This document shows, piece after piece, positions 25,648 through 34,786 of a stretch of DNA of 45,905 bases. Source of the stretch: Streptomyces longispororuber (GTDB lineage: Bacteria; Actinomycetota; Actinomycetes; Streptomycetales; Streptomycetaceae). Within the stretch, counting starts at the first letter, position 1. The number at the start of each line of letters is the position of its first letter. A model generated the notes under the pieces. That model ran no database searches, had not been told where the DNA came from, and saw only the letters and a program-made list of their open reading frames with translations. The position numbers were made by a program, and so were the translations under genes. The stretch spans positions 1 to 45,905 of the forward strand of contig NZ_JAMOLN010000058.1 in NCBI RefSeq assembly GCF_024448165.1. The letters run 5' to 3'.

Positions 25648-27166
25648 CGGGCGGCCCTCCAGCGGGAGTTGCGGCGATCGCGCGCATCAGACGGTCCTCG
25701 GTGACCGCGTCACCGGTGAGCTCGGCGACCACCGCGCCGTCCTTGAGGACGACGACCCGGTCCGAGCCCTCGATCAGCTCCTCCATGTCGGAGGAGATCA
25801 GCAGCACGCCCAGGCCGTCGTCCGCCAGCTCGTCGATGAGCTTCTGGACCTCGGCCTTGGCGCCGACGTCGATGCCCCGGGTCGGCTCGTCGAGCAGCAG
25901 CACCTTCGGGTTCATCGCGAGCCAGCGCGCGAGCAGCACCTTCTGCTGGTTGCCGCCCGACAGCTCGCCCACCTTCTGGTGCGGGCCCGACGCCTTGATG
26001 CGGAGTCGCTTCACGAACGTGTCCACGATCTTGTCGATCCGGCCCTCGTCGACGAGCCCGAACCGGGACAGACCCGGCAGCGCGGCCAGCGCGATGTTCT
26101 CCCGCACCGACAGGCCCGGCACGATCCCCTCCGCCTTCCGGTCCTCGGGCAGCAGACTGATCCCGGCCCGGATCGCGGCGGGCGTGGACCCGGTCCGCAC
26201 CGGTGAACCGGCCACGACCACCCGGCCGCTGTCGGTGGGCAGCGCCCCCGCGATGGCCTTCGCGGTCTCGCTGCGCCCCGAACCGAGCAGACCGCCCAGC
26301 CCGACGACCTCCCCGGGCCGGACCTCCAGCGACACCCCGTGCAGCTGGTGGCGTGCCGTCAACTCCTCCGCCCGCAGCACCGGTTCGGCCGCCGCGTCGT
26401 GCTCGCCGGAGAACTTGGTGAGCCCTTCGTCCTGTACGTCGCCGATGTCGCGGCCCAGCATCAGCGACACGAGCCGCAGCCGGTCCAGGTCGCCGAGGCT
26501 CCCGGTGTGCACCACCTTGCCGTCGCGCAGCACGGTGACCACGTCGCACACCTCGTACAGCTCGTCGAGGCGGTGGCTGACGTAGACGACCGCGATGCCG
26601 CGCTCCCGCAGCATCCGGATCACGCCGAACAGGGTCCGCACCTCGCGCGGTTCGAGCGACGACGTCGGCTCGTCCATGATGACGACCTTCGCGTCGACCG
26701 AGACCGCGCGGGCCAGGGCCACCATCTGCTGGGCGCCGACGCCGAGTTCGCGCAGCGGGCGCTGCACGTCGACGCGCACGCCCAGCTCGCGCAGGGCCGC
26801 GTCCGCCTCCCGGTGCATCCGCCGGAAGTCGATCAGGCCCAGCTTCCCGCGCGGTTCGCGGCCCAGGAACAGATTGCGGGCCACGCTCATCAGGGGGACG
26901 AGATTGACCTCCTGGTAGATGGTGGAGATGCCCGCGTGCTGCGCCTCAAGAGGTGTGGAGAAGCTGACCCGTCGACCGTCGTAGCTGAGCTCGCCCGCGT
27001 CCTGGTCGGGCTGGTACACACCGGTGAGCACCTTGATCAGGGTCGACTTCCCGGCCCCGTTCTCCCCGATGAGGGCGTGCACCTCCCCGGCGCGCGCGGT
27101 GAAGTCGACGCCGTCGAGGGCGCGCACGCCGGGGAACGTCTTGCTCAGACTGCTCGCCGACAGCAT
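25640..27166 (-). CDS. Sugar ABC importer double ATPase (YtfR-like)
   Basis: 508-residue fusion of two nucleotide-binding domains, as in RbsA, MglA and YtfR. The N-terminal half has a full Walker A (GENGAGKST), signature GVGAQQMVALARAVS and Walker B VVIMDEPTSSLE. The C-terminal half has the degenerate Walker A of the family (GLLGSGRSE) but an intact signature (LSGGNQQK) and DEPTRGIDVGAK. The ATG at 27166 overlaps the stop of the binding-protein gene by one base (TGATG). Energises import of the sugar captured by the upstream lipoprotein. Confidence 0.95.
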   Translation of the reverse strand: MLSASSLSKTFPGVRALDGVDFTARAGEVHALIGENGAGKSTLIKVLTGVYQPDQDAGELSYDGRRVSFSTPLEAQHAGISTIYQEVNLVPLMSVARNLFLGREPRGKLGLIDFRRMHREADAALRELGVRVDVQRPLRELGVGAQQMVALARAVSVDAKVVIMDEPTSSLEPREVRTLFGVIRMLRERGIAVVYVSHRLDELYEVCDVVTVLRDGKVVHTGSLGDLDRLRLVSLMLGRDIGDVQDEGLTKFSGEHDAAAEPVLRAEELTARHQLHGVSLEVRPGEVVGLGGLLGSGRSETAKAIAGALPTDSGRVVVAGSPVRTGSTPAAIRAGISLLPEDRKAEGIVPGLSVRENIALAALPGLSRFGLVDEGRIDKIVDTFVKRLRIKASGPHQKVGELSGGNQQKVLLARWLAMNPKVLLLDEPTRGIDVGAKAEVQKLIDELADDGLGVLLISSDMEELIEGSDRVVVLKDGAVVAELTGDAVTEDRLMRAIAATPAGGPPVE

Positions 27167-28266
27167 CAGTACGCCTTGGAGAGGTCCGACTCGGCGTTGT
27201 CCTTCGTGTACGCGCTGTCCTTGATAACGATGTCCTGGCCGACCTTGTCGCCCTTGGTGAAGGAGTCCAGGGTCTGGAAGGCGAGCGGGCCGAAGCGCGG
27301 GTTGGACTCGATGACGCCGGAGATCCAGCCGTCGACGATGCCCTGCACCGCGTTGCGGGTGCCGTCGACCGTCACGATCTTCACGTCGCCGGCCTTCTTG
27401 CCCGCGCCCTTCAGGGCGTTGACCGCGCCGAGGCCCATCTCGTCGTTCTCGGCGTAGATCCCGGTGATGTCCGGCTTGGACTGGATGAGCTGCTCGGTGA
27501 CCTGCTGGCCCTTCTCGCGGGCGAACTCGCCGGTCTGCTTGAAGACGACCTTCAGGTCGGGGGCCTTCTCCTTGATGCGGTCCTCGAAGCCCTTGGTGCG
27601 CTCGGTGGTCACGTTGTTGCCCGCGGCGCCGAGCAGGATCGCGATCGTGCCCTTGCCGCCGGTCGCCTCGATCATCTGGTCCGCGGCACGCTTGCCCTGC
27701 TCCACGAAGTCCGAGCCGATGAAGGAGACGTAGTCCTTGCACGCCGTCGCGTTGATCTTGCGGTCGACGGTGACGATCGGGATGTGCTTGGCGCCGGCCG
27801 CGCGCAGCACCGGCTCCCAGCCGTCGGAGTTGAGCGGCGCGATGACCAGCAGGTCGGCGCCCTTGGAGATCAGGTCCTGGACGTCGCTGATCTGCTTGGA
27901 GAACTGCGACTGGGCGTTCGCGGTGAGCAGCTTGACGCCGCGCTTCTTCGCCTCGGCCTTGAGGGAGGCGGTCTCCGCGATCCGGAACGGGTTGGCCTCC
28001 TTCTCGGACTGCGAGAAGCCGACGGTCGCGCTCTTCAGGTCGGCCTTCTCGCCTCCGAAGGCGGCGATGTCGCAGGTCTTGCCGCCGTCGGGGGAGGCGA
28101 CCTCCTGTCCGGCGTTCTCGTTCGCCGCACTCGAACTCCCCTTGTCCGAGGCGTTGTTGTCGTCCTCGGACTTGGCACATCCGGTGGCGAGCGCGAGGCT
28201 CGCGACGAGGCCGGCGGCGAGCAGGGCCCGGCTGGCGGTACGGCGGTGTGGCACGGTCTGCGTCAT
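27166..28266 (-). CDS. Sugar-binding lipoprotein of ABC importer (YtfQ-like)
   Basis: 366-residue substrate-binding lipoprotein. The signal peptide ends in the lipobox LATGC with lipidated C30, followed by an Asn/Ser-rich tether and a periplasmic-binding-protein-like I (LacI/ribose-binding) domain. The repeated ligand-contact segments TVGFSQSEKEANPFRIAE, VIAPLNSDGWEPVL, VTVDRKINA, IYAENDEMGLGAVNAL and VTVDGTRNAVQ are close to those of the galactofuranose-binding YtfQ group, so the likely ligand is a furanose sugar (inference). It heads the importer operon and has a LacI-type operator about 104 bp upstream. Its ribosome binding site is weak (GGGGA). Confidence 0.93.
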   Translation of the reverse strand: MTQTVPHRRTASRALLAAGLVASLALATGCAKSEDDNNASDKGSSSAANENAGQEVASPDGGKTCDIAAFGGEKADLKSATVGFSQSEKEANPFRIAETASLKAEAKKRGVKLLTANAQSQFSKQISDVQDLISKGADLLVIAPLNSDGWEPVLRAAGAKHIPIVTVDRKINATACKDYVSFIGSDFVEQGKRAADQMIEATGGKGTIAILLGAAGNNVTTERTKGFEDRIKEKAPDLKVVFKQTGEFAREKGQQVTEQLIQSKPDITGIYAENDEMGLGAVNALKGAGKKAGDVKIVTVDGTRNAVQGIVDGWISGVIESNPRFGPLAFQTLDSFTKGDKVGQDIVIKDSAYTKDNAESDLSKAY

Positions 28267-28335
28267 GTGGAGGTCCCCAAAACGGCACGGCCCGGCGCGT
28301 GAACGCGCTGACGGGGTGGGTGAGTTCGAGATCGT

Positions 28336-28347
28336 TCGACCGGTCGA
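28336..28347. promoter_or_regulatory. 12-bp palindrome in the importer leader
   Basis: TCGACCGGTCGA is a perfect palindrome about 70 bp upstream of the binding-lipoprotein start, between that start and the LacI-type operator. It differs from the AACGTT-type operators, so if it is functional it would bind another regulator or form an mRNA hairpin. Confidence 0.3.
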
Positions 28348-28369
28348 TCGGCGGTACAGGGGAGGTTTT

Positions 28370-28381
28370 TACATCGTTGGA
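28370..28381. promoter_or_regulatory. LacI-family operator O1 (importer)
   Basis: On the minus strand this reads TCCAACGATGTA, differing at one of 12 bases from O2 (TCCAACGTTGTA). It sits between TTTACA and TGTAAA hexamers on the importer strand (15 bp apart), which may be the -35 and -10. Repressor binding here would block the importer promoter. Confidence 0.6.
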
Positions 28382-28458
28382 AGGAGGCTGTAAAGAGGGT
28401 GCGCAGCGACTCGTCGACGGCGGCCCGGTCGGCCGGGCCGGATTCCGGGGTCCTGCGA

Positions 28459-29472
28459 TCAGCGTCGGCCGAGCGTGCTCTCCCGCTCCAACAGGCGGTA
28501 TTCCGCCGTGAGTTCCCGCCCGGCCCGCTCCTCGGGATGCTCCAGCCGGCGCAGCAGCGACTGCACCGCGAGCCGCGCGATGGCCTGCTTGTCTGGGGAG
28601 ATCGTGGTCAGCGTGACCGCCCCGAACCGGCCCTCCGCGATGTCGTCGAAACCGACCACCGCCACGTCCCACGGCACCCGCAGACCCCGCTCGTGCAGCA
28701 CCCGCATCGCACCGATCGCGACCAGGTCGTTGTACGCGAACACGGCGTCCGGCCGCACCCCGGAGTCCAGCATCCTGGCCATCGCCTCGGCGCCGTCCCC
28801 GCGGTCCCAGCCCCCGGTCGCCCCGACCAGTGACTCGGGCGCGGGCAGCCCCGCCGCCGTCAGCTCGGCGCGCCAGCCCGCGAGTCGCAGATGGGCCGGC
28901 TGGTTCGCGGAATCGGTGCGTTCGCCCAGGTAGGCGATCTGGGTGCGGCCGCGGCCCAGCAGATGGCGCACCGCGGTGCGGGCCGCGGCGACGTTGTCGA
29001 TCGCGATGTGGTCGAAGGGCAGGTCGTACTCCCGCTCGCCCAGCAGCACCAGCGGCACGTCGTCGTCCCGCCCGCGCAGATCGTCCGCCTCCAGCTCCAG
29101 CGGGCTGAGGATCAGGCCGTCGATCACCCGGGCCCGGAAGCCCTGGCTCACCAGGATCTCCTGCTCGCGCTCGCCCCGCGTGTGGTCGAGCAGCACCGTG
29201 ACGTCGTGCTCGGCGGCCGCGTCGATCACGGCGCCGGCGAGCTCCGCGAAGTACGGGTTGCCCAGCTCGGGCAGGGCGAGCGCGATGATCCCGGTACGGC
29301 CTTTGCGCAGGTGACGAGCCGTCAAGTTCGGCCGGTAGCCCAGCTCGTCGATGGCCTCCTGGACCCGGGCGCGCATCGCGGGGGTGACGTGCTGGTAGTT
29401 GTTCACGACATTCGACACGGTCTTGATCGAGACGCCCGCGCGCTCCGCGACATCCTTGAGGCTCACCCGCAC
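28459..29472 (-). CDS. LacI-family transcriptional regulator of the glycan locus
   Basis: 337-residue repressor. The LacI headpiece is at the N-terminus (VSLKDVAERAGVSIKTVSNVVNN, about 3-25), with hinge helix PNLTARHLRKGRTG, followed by a periplasmic-binding-like sensor domain (GNPYFAELAGAVIDAA, DGLILSP, VAVVGFDDIAEGRFGAVTLTTI). The GTG at 29472 has AAGGAGAT 4-6 nt upstream. It lies upstream of and co-oriented with the sugar importer and divergent from three secreted glycosidases. AACGTT-type operators flank it on both sides and precede the GH92 gene, so it is the probable local controller and may also regulate itself. The inducer is likely the imported mono- or disaccharide. Confidence 0.94.
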   Translation of the reverse strand: MRVSLKDVAERAGVSIKTVSNVVNNYQHVTPAMRARVQEAIDELGYRPNLTARHLRKGRTGIIALALPELGNPYFAELAGAVIDAAAEHDVTVLLDHTRGEREQEILVSQGFRARVIDGLILSPLELEADDLRGRDDDVPLVLLGEREYDLPFDHIAIDNVAAARTAVRHLLGRGRTQIAYLGERTDSANQPAHLRLAGWRAELTAAGLPAPESLVGATGGWDRGDGAEAMARMLDSGVRPDAVFAYNDLVAIGAMRVLHERGLRVPWDVAVVGFDDIAEGRFGAVTLTTISPDKQAIARLAVQSLLRRLEHPEERAGRELTAEYRLLERESTLGRR

Positions 29473-29527
29473 GGAATCTCCTTCGGTTCGGTGCCCCCGC
29501 GCTTCGGGAGCGCTTGTCATGACCCTG

Positions 29528-29553
29528 GACAGCACGCCGGGAGGCGTGCTGTC
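29528..29553. repeat. Perfect 11-bp inverted repeat between LacI and GH2 genes
   Basis: GACAGCACGCC and GGCGTGCTGTC form perfect arms around GGGA. The element is in the 181-bp divergent gap, about 20 bp to the LacI side of operator O2. It may be a leader hairpin of the LacI transcript, or a second protein site. Confidence 0.45.
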
Positions 29554-29571
29554 ATGCCAACTGCCGTTCCT

Positions 29572-29583
29572 TCCAACGTTGTA
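29572..29583. promoter_or_regulatory. LacI-family operator O2 (LacI/GH2 divergent gap)
   Basis: TCCAACGTTGTA with the perfect core CAACGTTG lies 70 bp before the GH2 start and 100 bp before the LacI start. GTTGTAC is repeated 13 bp further on (29578-29584 and 29591-29597), giving a possible second half-site on the same helix face offset. It may control both divergent genes. Confidence 0.6.
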
Positions 29584-29653
29584 CAGACGAGTTGTACCGA
29601 CTCGAGCGGCGAGCCGCCACCCTTCCTCATCGCGTTCCAGCACAGGAGGATCC

Positions 29654-32266
29654 GTGCGCACCAACACCCTCGGACGCCATGGCAGACAGCTCGCCCTGCT
29701 GCTGACCACGGCACTCGGACTCACCGCACTCACCGTGGCCCCGCAGGCCACGGCGGCGGACGAGCCCGTCGTGCCGCAGGGGCTCAAGGGCGAGTACTAC
29801 ACCCAATCCGCCCCGGGAGCCTTCGACTTCGACGAGTTGAAGGCCACCGGATTCGACCCCAGGATCGACTTCGGCAGCCTGGAGTCCCGGCTCCAGTCCG
29901 CCACCGGCCGCGCGGACGACGCGAGCGTCCGCTGGACCGGGAAACTCGTGCCGGAGAAGACCGGCTCGACAACGTTTTCCCTCATCGGGGACAACGGATT
30001 CCGGCTGTGGGTCGACGGCAAGCTGGTCATCGACCACTGGGTCGACGACTGGGACAAGGAGCAGACCTCCGCGCCCGTCGAACTGACCGCCGACAAGGCC
30101 GTCGACATCAAGGTCGAGTACTTCGAGCACTACGGCGGCTCCAACCTCCACCTGCGCTGGACCGAGCCGGGTGAGCAGAAGGAGGCGATCCCGTCGTCGG
30201 CGTTCCGGCTGCCCGACGACTGGAAGTACGACGGCGCCATCGGCACCACCGTGCTCGGCGACGGCCGCACCCTGAAGCTCGACTTCGCCCAGAAGCTGGG
30301 CACGATACCCGGCGATGTGAACGACCACCTGAACGCCGTGATCGGCGGCGCCAAGTGGCCGCTGAAGACGGTCAAGGCCGACCCGGACGACGCGCGGTCC
30401 CTGCTCGTCGGCCTGGCCGAACCGGTCGTCGGCAACAAGGACGGCGACGCACCCGGCCTGGCCGACGTCACGTACGACGGCAAGGGCGGCCTCGCCGGCA
30501 GCGACGGCACCGCCGTCGGCTCCTTCTGGTCCAGCGGCCCGAACCACTCCACGCACCAGCTGACCACCAAGTGGGGCGACGACGTCACCGCGGGCAACGC
30601 CCACCGCGAGTACCCGCGGCCCCAGCTGACCCGCTCGAACTGGCAGAACCTGAACGGGAGCTGGGAGTTCGCCGCCGCCAAGGACGGCGATCCGGTGCCG
30701 GTCGGCAAGAAGCTCGGCGAGAAGATCCTCGTGCCGTACCCGGTCGAGTCCCAGCTCTCCGGGATCGAGCGCCACGAGGACCGCATGTGGTACCGGCGTA
30801 CCTTCACGGTTCCCGCGAACTGGAAGGTCGGCAAGGGGCAGCGCCTCCAGCTGAACTTCGGTGCCGTCGACTGGAAGTCCGAGATCTACGTCAACGGCAA
30901 GAAGGTCGCCGACCACAAGGGCGGCTACGACAAGTTCAGCGCGGACGTCACCGACGCGCTCAAGCCCGGCCGCACCCAGGAGCTGATCGTCGGCGTCTAC
31001 GACCCGACCGACGCGGCGAACGGCGAGAACCCGCCGCTCGGCAAGCAGCGCCTCGACCCCAGCGGCATCTGGTACACCCCGTCGTCGGGCATCTGGCAGA
31101 CGGTGTGGATGGAGCCCGTCGCGGCCGACCACGTCACCGACCTGAAGCTGACGCCGGATGTGGAGAAGGGCCAACTGGCCGTCGACACCACCGGGGTCCG
31201 CGCCGGACTCCCGGTCACGGCCACCGCGTACGCCGGCGACCGCAAGGTGGCCACCGCCACCGGCACCTCCGGCTCACCGCTCACCCTGAAGATCGCCAAG
31301 CCGCGGCTGTGGACCCCGGACGACCCCTACCTGTACGACCTCAAGGTGAGCGTCGGCTCGGACCGCGTCGGCAGCTACTTCGGGATGCGCTCCATCAAGG
31401 TCGAGCAGGTGGACGGCACCCCGCGCACCGTGCTCAACGGCAAGCCCACCTTCATGATGGCCACCCTCGACCAGGGCTTCTGGCCGGACGGCCTGCACAC
31501 CGCGCCCAGTGACGAGGCGCTCGCGTACGACCTGAAGATGCACAAGCAGATGGGCTTCAACTCCGTCCGCAAGCACATCAAGGTCGAACCCGACCGCTGG
31601 TTCTACTGGGCCGACAAGCTGGGCCTGCTCGTCTGGCAGGACATGCCGGCGATGACGGCCGGGGTGAACCCGTCCACGGCCGCCCGCGCCGAGTTCGAGC
31701 GCGAGATGAAGATCATGATCGACCAGCACTACAACCACCCGTCGGTCGTCATGTGGGTCACCCTCAACGAGGGCTGGGGCCAGTACGACGAGGCGCGCCT
31801 CGCCGACCAGGCCAAGTCCTGGGACCCGACCCGCCTGATCAACTCGATGTCCGGCATCAACCTGGGCCGGGACGGCGGAACCGGCGACATCCTCGACGAA
31901 CACGGCTATCCGAGCCCGGCCCTGCCGCCGAACCCCGACGGCAAACGGGCCCTGGTCGCGGGCGAGTACGGCGGCCTCGGCCTCGCCGTGCCCGGCCACG
32001 CCTGGTCGGTCCAGCAGTCCTACGTCGACGTCGACCCGGCGACGTACACGGACGACTACCTCACCAAGCTGGATGAGGTGCACAAGCTCGCCTGCAAGGG
32101 CGGCAACGGCGCCGTCTACACGCAGATCTCCGACGTGGAGGGTGAGCTGAACGGCCTGCTCACCTACGACCGCAGGGTCGTCAAGCCGGACGTGAAGCGC
32201 GTGCACGACGCCCAGCAGGCGCTGATCCGCGACGCCTCCCAGGCGACCGTGCAGAACTGTTCCTGA
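29654..32266 (+). CDS. Secreted GH2 glycosidase with PA14 domain
   Basis: 870-residue exported glycosidase. A signal peptide (about 1-35, ATAAD) precedes a PA14 carbohydrate-binding domain (about 43-180; GLKGEYYTQSA, GDNGFRLWVDGKLVIDHW, SNLHLRWTEPG), a linker, and the GH2 sugar-binding, immunoglobulin-like and TIM-barrel domains. Likely acid/base is E706 in VTLNEGW and nucleophile E771 in VAGEYGG. GH2 covers beta-galactosidases, beta-mannosidases, beta-glucuronidases, alpha-L-arabinofuranosidases and, to my knowledge, some Streptomyces galactofuranosidases; the latter is attractive beside a galactofuranose-type importer. The GTG at 29654 has AGGAGG 4 nt upstream. Operator O2 lies upstream. 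Confidence 0.92.
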   Translation: MRTNTLGRHGRQLALLLTTALGLTALTVAPQATAADEPVVPQGLKGEYYTQSAPGAFDFDELKATGFDPRIDFGSLESRLQSATGRADDASVRWTGKLVPEKTGSTTFSLIGDNGFRLWVDGKLVIDHWVDDWDKEQTSAPVELTADKAVDIKVEYFEHYGGSNLHLRWTEPGEQKEAIPSSAFRLPDDWKYDGAIGTTVLGDGRTLKLDFAQKLGTIPGDVNDHLNAVIGGAKWPLKTVKADPDDARSLLVGLAEPVVGNKDGDAPGLADVTYDGKGGLAGSDGTAVGSFWSSGPNHSTHQLTTKWGDDVTAGNAHREYPRPQLTRSNWQNLNGSWEFAAAKDGDPVPVGKKLGEKILVPYPVESQLSGIERHEDRMWYRRTFTVPANWKVGKGQRLQLNFGAVDWKSEIYVNGKKVADHKGGYDKFSADVTDALKPGRTQELIVGVYDPTDAANGENPPLGKQRLDPSGIWYTPSSGIWQTVWMEPVAADHVTDLKLTPDVEKGQLAVDTTGVRAGLPVTATAYAGDRKVATATGTSGSPLTLKIAKPRLWTPDDPYLYDLKVSVGSDRVGSYFGMRSIKVEQVDGTPRTVLNGKPTFMMATLDQGFWPDGLHTAPSDEALAYDLKMHKQMGFNSVRKHIKVEPDRWFYWADKLGLLVWQDMPAMTAGVNPSTAARAEFEREMKIMIDQHYNHPSVVMWVTLNEGWGQYDEARLADQAKSWDPTRLINSMSGINLGRDGGTGDILDEHGYPSPALPPNPDGKRALVAGEYGGLGLAVPGHAWSVQQSYVDVDPATYTDDYLTKLDEVHKLACKGGNGAVYTQISDVEGELNGLLTYDRRVVKPDVKRVHDAQQALIRDASQATVQNCS

Positions 32267-32278
32267 TCCGTACGCCCC

Positions 32279-32307
32279 GGGGCGGGCCCGCACGCCGGGC
32301 CCGCCCC
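32279..32307. terminator. 12-bp GC stem-loop between GH2 and GH127 genes
   Basis: GGGGCGGGCCCG (32279-32290) pairs perfectly with CGGGCCCGCCCC (32296-32307) around CACGC, and CTTCTC follows. It could end most GH2 transcripts or stabilise an upstream mRNA while allowing read-through into the GH127 gene 20 bp later. Confidence 0.55.
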
Positions 32308-32327
32308 CTTCTCGTGGGAGACAGCTC

Positions 32328-34745
32328 ATGACAGTGACACGACGCGGCGTGCTGCAGGCCGCGACGGTGGTCTCCGCGGCCACCGCGTTCGGCGGCGCGG
32401 CCGGCGCCCCGGCCATGGCGGACACCCCGGCCCGGGCGGACGCGGCCGGTCCCGCCGCCGACGCCTTCACCCGCCTCCCCGCCGGCAGCATCACCGCCCG
32501 CGGCTGGCTCGCCGGACAGTTGAGACTCCAGCTCGCCGGACTCTGCGGCCGCTACGAGGAGCGCTCGCACTTCCTCGCCATGGAAACCAGCGGCTGGGCC
32601 CACCCCGAACTCGGCGGCTGGGAGGAACTCCCCTACTGGCTCAGGGGTTTCGTACCGCTCGCCGTCGCCACCCGGGACAGCGCGGCACTCGCCACCAGCA
32701 AGCGCTGGATCGACGCGATCCTCGCCACCCAGGAGCCCGACGGCTTCTTCGGCCCGCGCGCCCTGCGCACCTCCCTGAACGGCGGCCCCGACTTCTGGCC
32801 GTTCCTGCCGCTGCTCATGGCCCTGCGCACGTACGAGGAGTACACGCACGACGAGCGCATCGTGCCGTTCCTGACCCGGTTCCTGCGGTACATGGAGACG
32901 CAGGGCAAGGGCGCCTTCGACTCCAGCTGGGTCTCGGTGCGCTGGGGCGACGGCATCGACACGGCGCGCTGGCTGTACGAGCGCACCGGCGACACGTTCC
33001 TGACGAGCCTCGTCGAGAAGATGCACCGCTACGGCGCCGACTGGACCGGCGCCCTGCCCACCCCGCACAACGTGAACATCGCCCAGGGCTTCCGCGAACC
33101 CGCCCAGTACGCTCAGTGGGCGGCCGACGGCGCCGACGGCCTCGTGCGGGCCACCTACCGCACCTACGACCAAGTCCTCGCCGAATACGGCCAGTTCGCG
33201 GGCGGCGGCATCGCGGGCGACGAGAACTACCGGCCCGGATTCGGTGATCCGCGCCAGGGCTTCGAGACCTGCGGCATCGTCGAGTTCATGGCCAGCCACG
33301 AGCTGCTCACCCGGATCACCGGCGACCCGGTCTGGGCCGATCGCTGCGAGGACCTCGCCTTCAACATGCTCCCGGCCGCCCTCGACCCGCAGGGCAAGGG
33401 CATCCACTACGTCACCAGCGCCAACGGCGTCGACCTCGACAACGCCCGCAAGACCGACGGCCAGTTCCAGAACGGCTTCGCCATGCAGTCGTTCCAGCCG
33501 GGCGTCGACCAGTACCGCTGCTGCCCGCACAACTACGGCATGGGCTGGCCCTACTTCACCGAGGAACTCTGGCTCGCCACCCCCGACGGCGGACTCGCCG
33601 CCGCGCTCTACGCCGCCTGCGAGGTGCGGGCGACGGTCGGCGCCGACGGCGTGCCCGTGACCGTGCGCCAGGAGACCGACTACCCGTTCGACGAGACGAT
33701 CACGCTGACCGTGCAGGTCGACCGGCCCGTCGACTTCCCGCTGCGGCTGCGCGTCCCCGGCTGGTGCGACCGACCGCGCCTCACCGTCAACGGGCAACAG
33801 GTGAAGGCGGGTTCGGGTCCGTCCTTCACCACCGTCCGGCGCACCTGGCGGGACGGCGACCGGGTCACCCTCCGGCTGCCCCAGCGCACCACCCTGCGCA
33901 CCTGGAGCGCCAACCACGACAGCGTCAGCGTCGACCACGGGCCGCTCACCTACTCGCTCAAGGTCGCCGAGAAGTACGTGCGGACCGGCGGCAGCGACAC
34001 CTTCCCCGAGTACGACGTGCACGCCGCGTCGAACTGGAACTACGGGCTGGTGCCCGGGAGTTCGCCCGCACTGCGGCGCAGTGCGGGACCGCTGCCCGAC
34101 AACCCGTTCACCCTCGACGGCACCCCCGTCACGCTCGCCGCGAAGGCCCGCCGCATCCCCGAGTGGATCGCCGACGACGAACACGTCGTCGCACCGCTGC
34201 AGCCCAGCCCCGCGCGCAGCCGGGCAGCCGTGGAGACCGTGACGCTCGTGCCGATGGGCGCGGCACGACTGCGCATCACCTCCTTCCCCACGGCCGCCCC
34301 CGACGGACACCCCTGGACGCCCGAACCGGCGTACCACCGCATCCAGAACAAGCACAGCGGCAAGGTCCTCGCCGTCGACTCCATGTCCACCGCGAACGAC
34401 GCGCGCGTCGTCCAGTTCGACAACACGGGGACGGGCGACCACGCCTGGCAGCTGCTCGACGCCGGCGACGGACGCCTGCGCATCCGCAACGGGCAGAGCG
34501 GGAAGTTCCTCGCGGTGGAAGGCAGTTCGACCAGCGACAGCGCCCGGGCCGTCCAGTACGAGGACGACGGACGCGCCGACCTGCTGTGGACCCGTGTCGA
34601 GCAGTCCGACGGCTGGTTCCTGCTGCGCAACGAGCACAGCGGCAAGGTGCTCGGCGTCGACGGGATGTCCACCGCCAACAGTGCCCAAGTGGTGCAGTTC
34701 GCCGACAACGGGACGGACGACCACCTGTGGCGCCTGGAGTCTTGA
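32328..34745 (+). CDS. Secreted GH127 (DUF1680) beta-L-arabinofuranosidase-like enzyme with ricin-type lectin
   Basis: 805-residue exported enzyme. A twin-arginine signal (TRRGVLQ, about 1-32) suggests folded export, consistent with a metal site. The catalytic (alpha/alpha)6 barrel contains the zinc-thiolate set known from HypBA1: E313 and C315 in FETCG, and C398-C399 in YRCCPHN, with C398 the probable nucleophile; E299 in GDENY is the likely acid/base. The C-terminal 140 residues (about 666-805) are a ricin-B-type beta-trefoil lectin (CBM13-like) with three NxHSGKVL/NGQSGKFL repeats. Characterised family members release beta-L-arabinofuranose; other furanoses are possible. It sits 61 bp behind the GH2 gene and is probably co-transcribed. 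Confidence 0.93.
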   Translation: MTVTRRGVLQAATVVSAATAFGGAAGAPAMADTPARADAAGPAADAFTRLPAGSITARGWLAGQLRLQLAGLCGRYEERSHFLAMETSGWAHPELGGWEELPYWLRGFVPLAVATRDSAALATSKRWIDAILATQEPDGFFGPRALRTSLNGGPDFWPFLPLLMALRTYEEYTHDERIVPFLTRFLRYMETQGKGAFDSSWVSVRWGDGIDTARWLYERTGDTFLTSLVEKMHRYGADWTGALPTPHNVNIAQGFREPAQYAQWAADGADGLVRATYRTYDQVLAEYGQFAGGGIAGDENYRPGFGDPRQGFETCGIVEFMASHELLTRITGDPVWADRCEDLAFNMLPAALDPQGKGIHYVTSANGVDLDNARKTDGQFQNGFAMQSFQPGVDQYRCCPHNYGMGWPYFTEELWLATPDGGLAAALYAACEVRATVGADGVPVTVRQETDYPFDETITLTVQVDRPVDFPLRLRVPGWCDRPRLTVNGQQVKAGSGPSFTTVRRTWRDGDRVTLRLPQRTTLRTWSANHDSVSVDHGPLTYSLKVAEKYVRTGGSDTFPEYDVHAASNWNYGLVPGSSPALRRSAGPLPDNPFTLDGTPVTLAAKARRIPEWIADDEHVVAPLQPSPARSRAAVETVTLVPMGAARLRITSFPTAAPDGHPWTPEPAYHRIQNKHSGKVLAVDSMSTANDARVVQFDNTGTGDHAWQLLDAGDGRLRIRNGQSGKFLAVEGSSTSDSARAVQYEDDGRADLLWTRVEQSDGWFLLRNEHSGKVLGVDGMSTANSAQVVQFADNGTDDHLWRLES

Positions 34746-34770
34746 CGGGCTGTCGGGACGGACGAAGAAT
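34742..34770 (+). promoter_or_regulatory. Candidate promoter of the GH92 gene
   Basis: TTGACG (34742-34747, overlapping the GH127 stop) and AAGAAT (34765-34770) are 17 bp apart. The predicted start of transcription, about 34777, would place operator O3 just downstream, a classic LacI roadblock position. Confidence 0.45.
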
Positions 34771-34786
34771 GATCGCGCATCACGCT

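Noticed and set aside
29654..31174. Long minus-strand frame beneath the GH2 gene.
   Set aside because: Shadow of strong codon bias in the real gene; the translation is Val/Gly/Arg-rich without domains.
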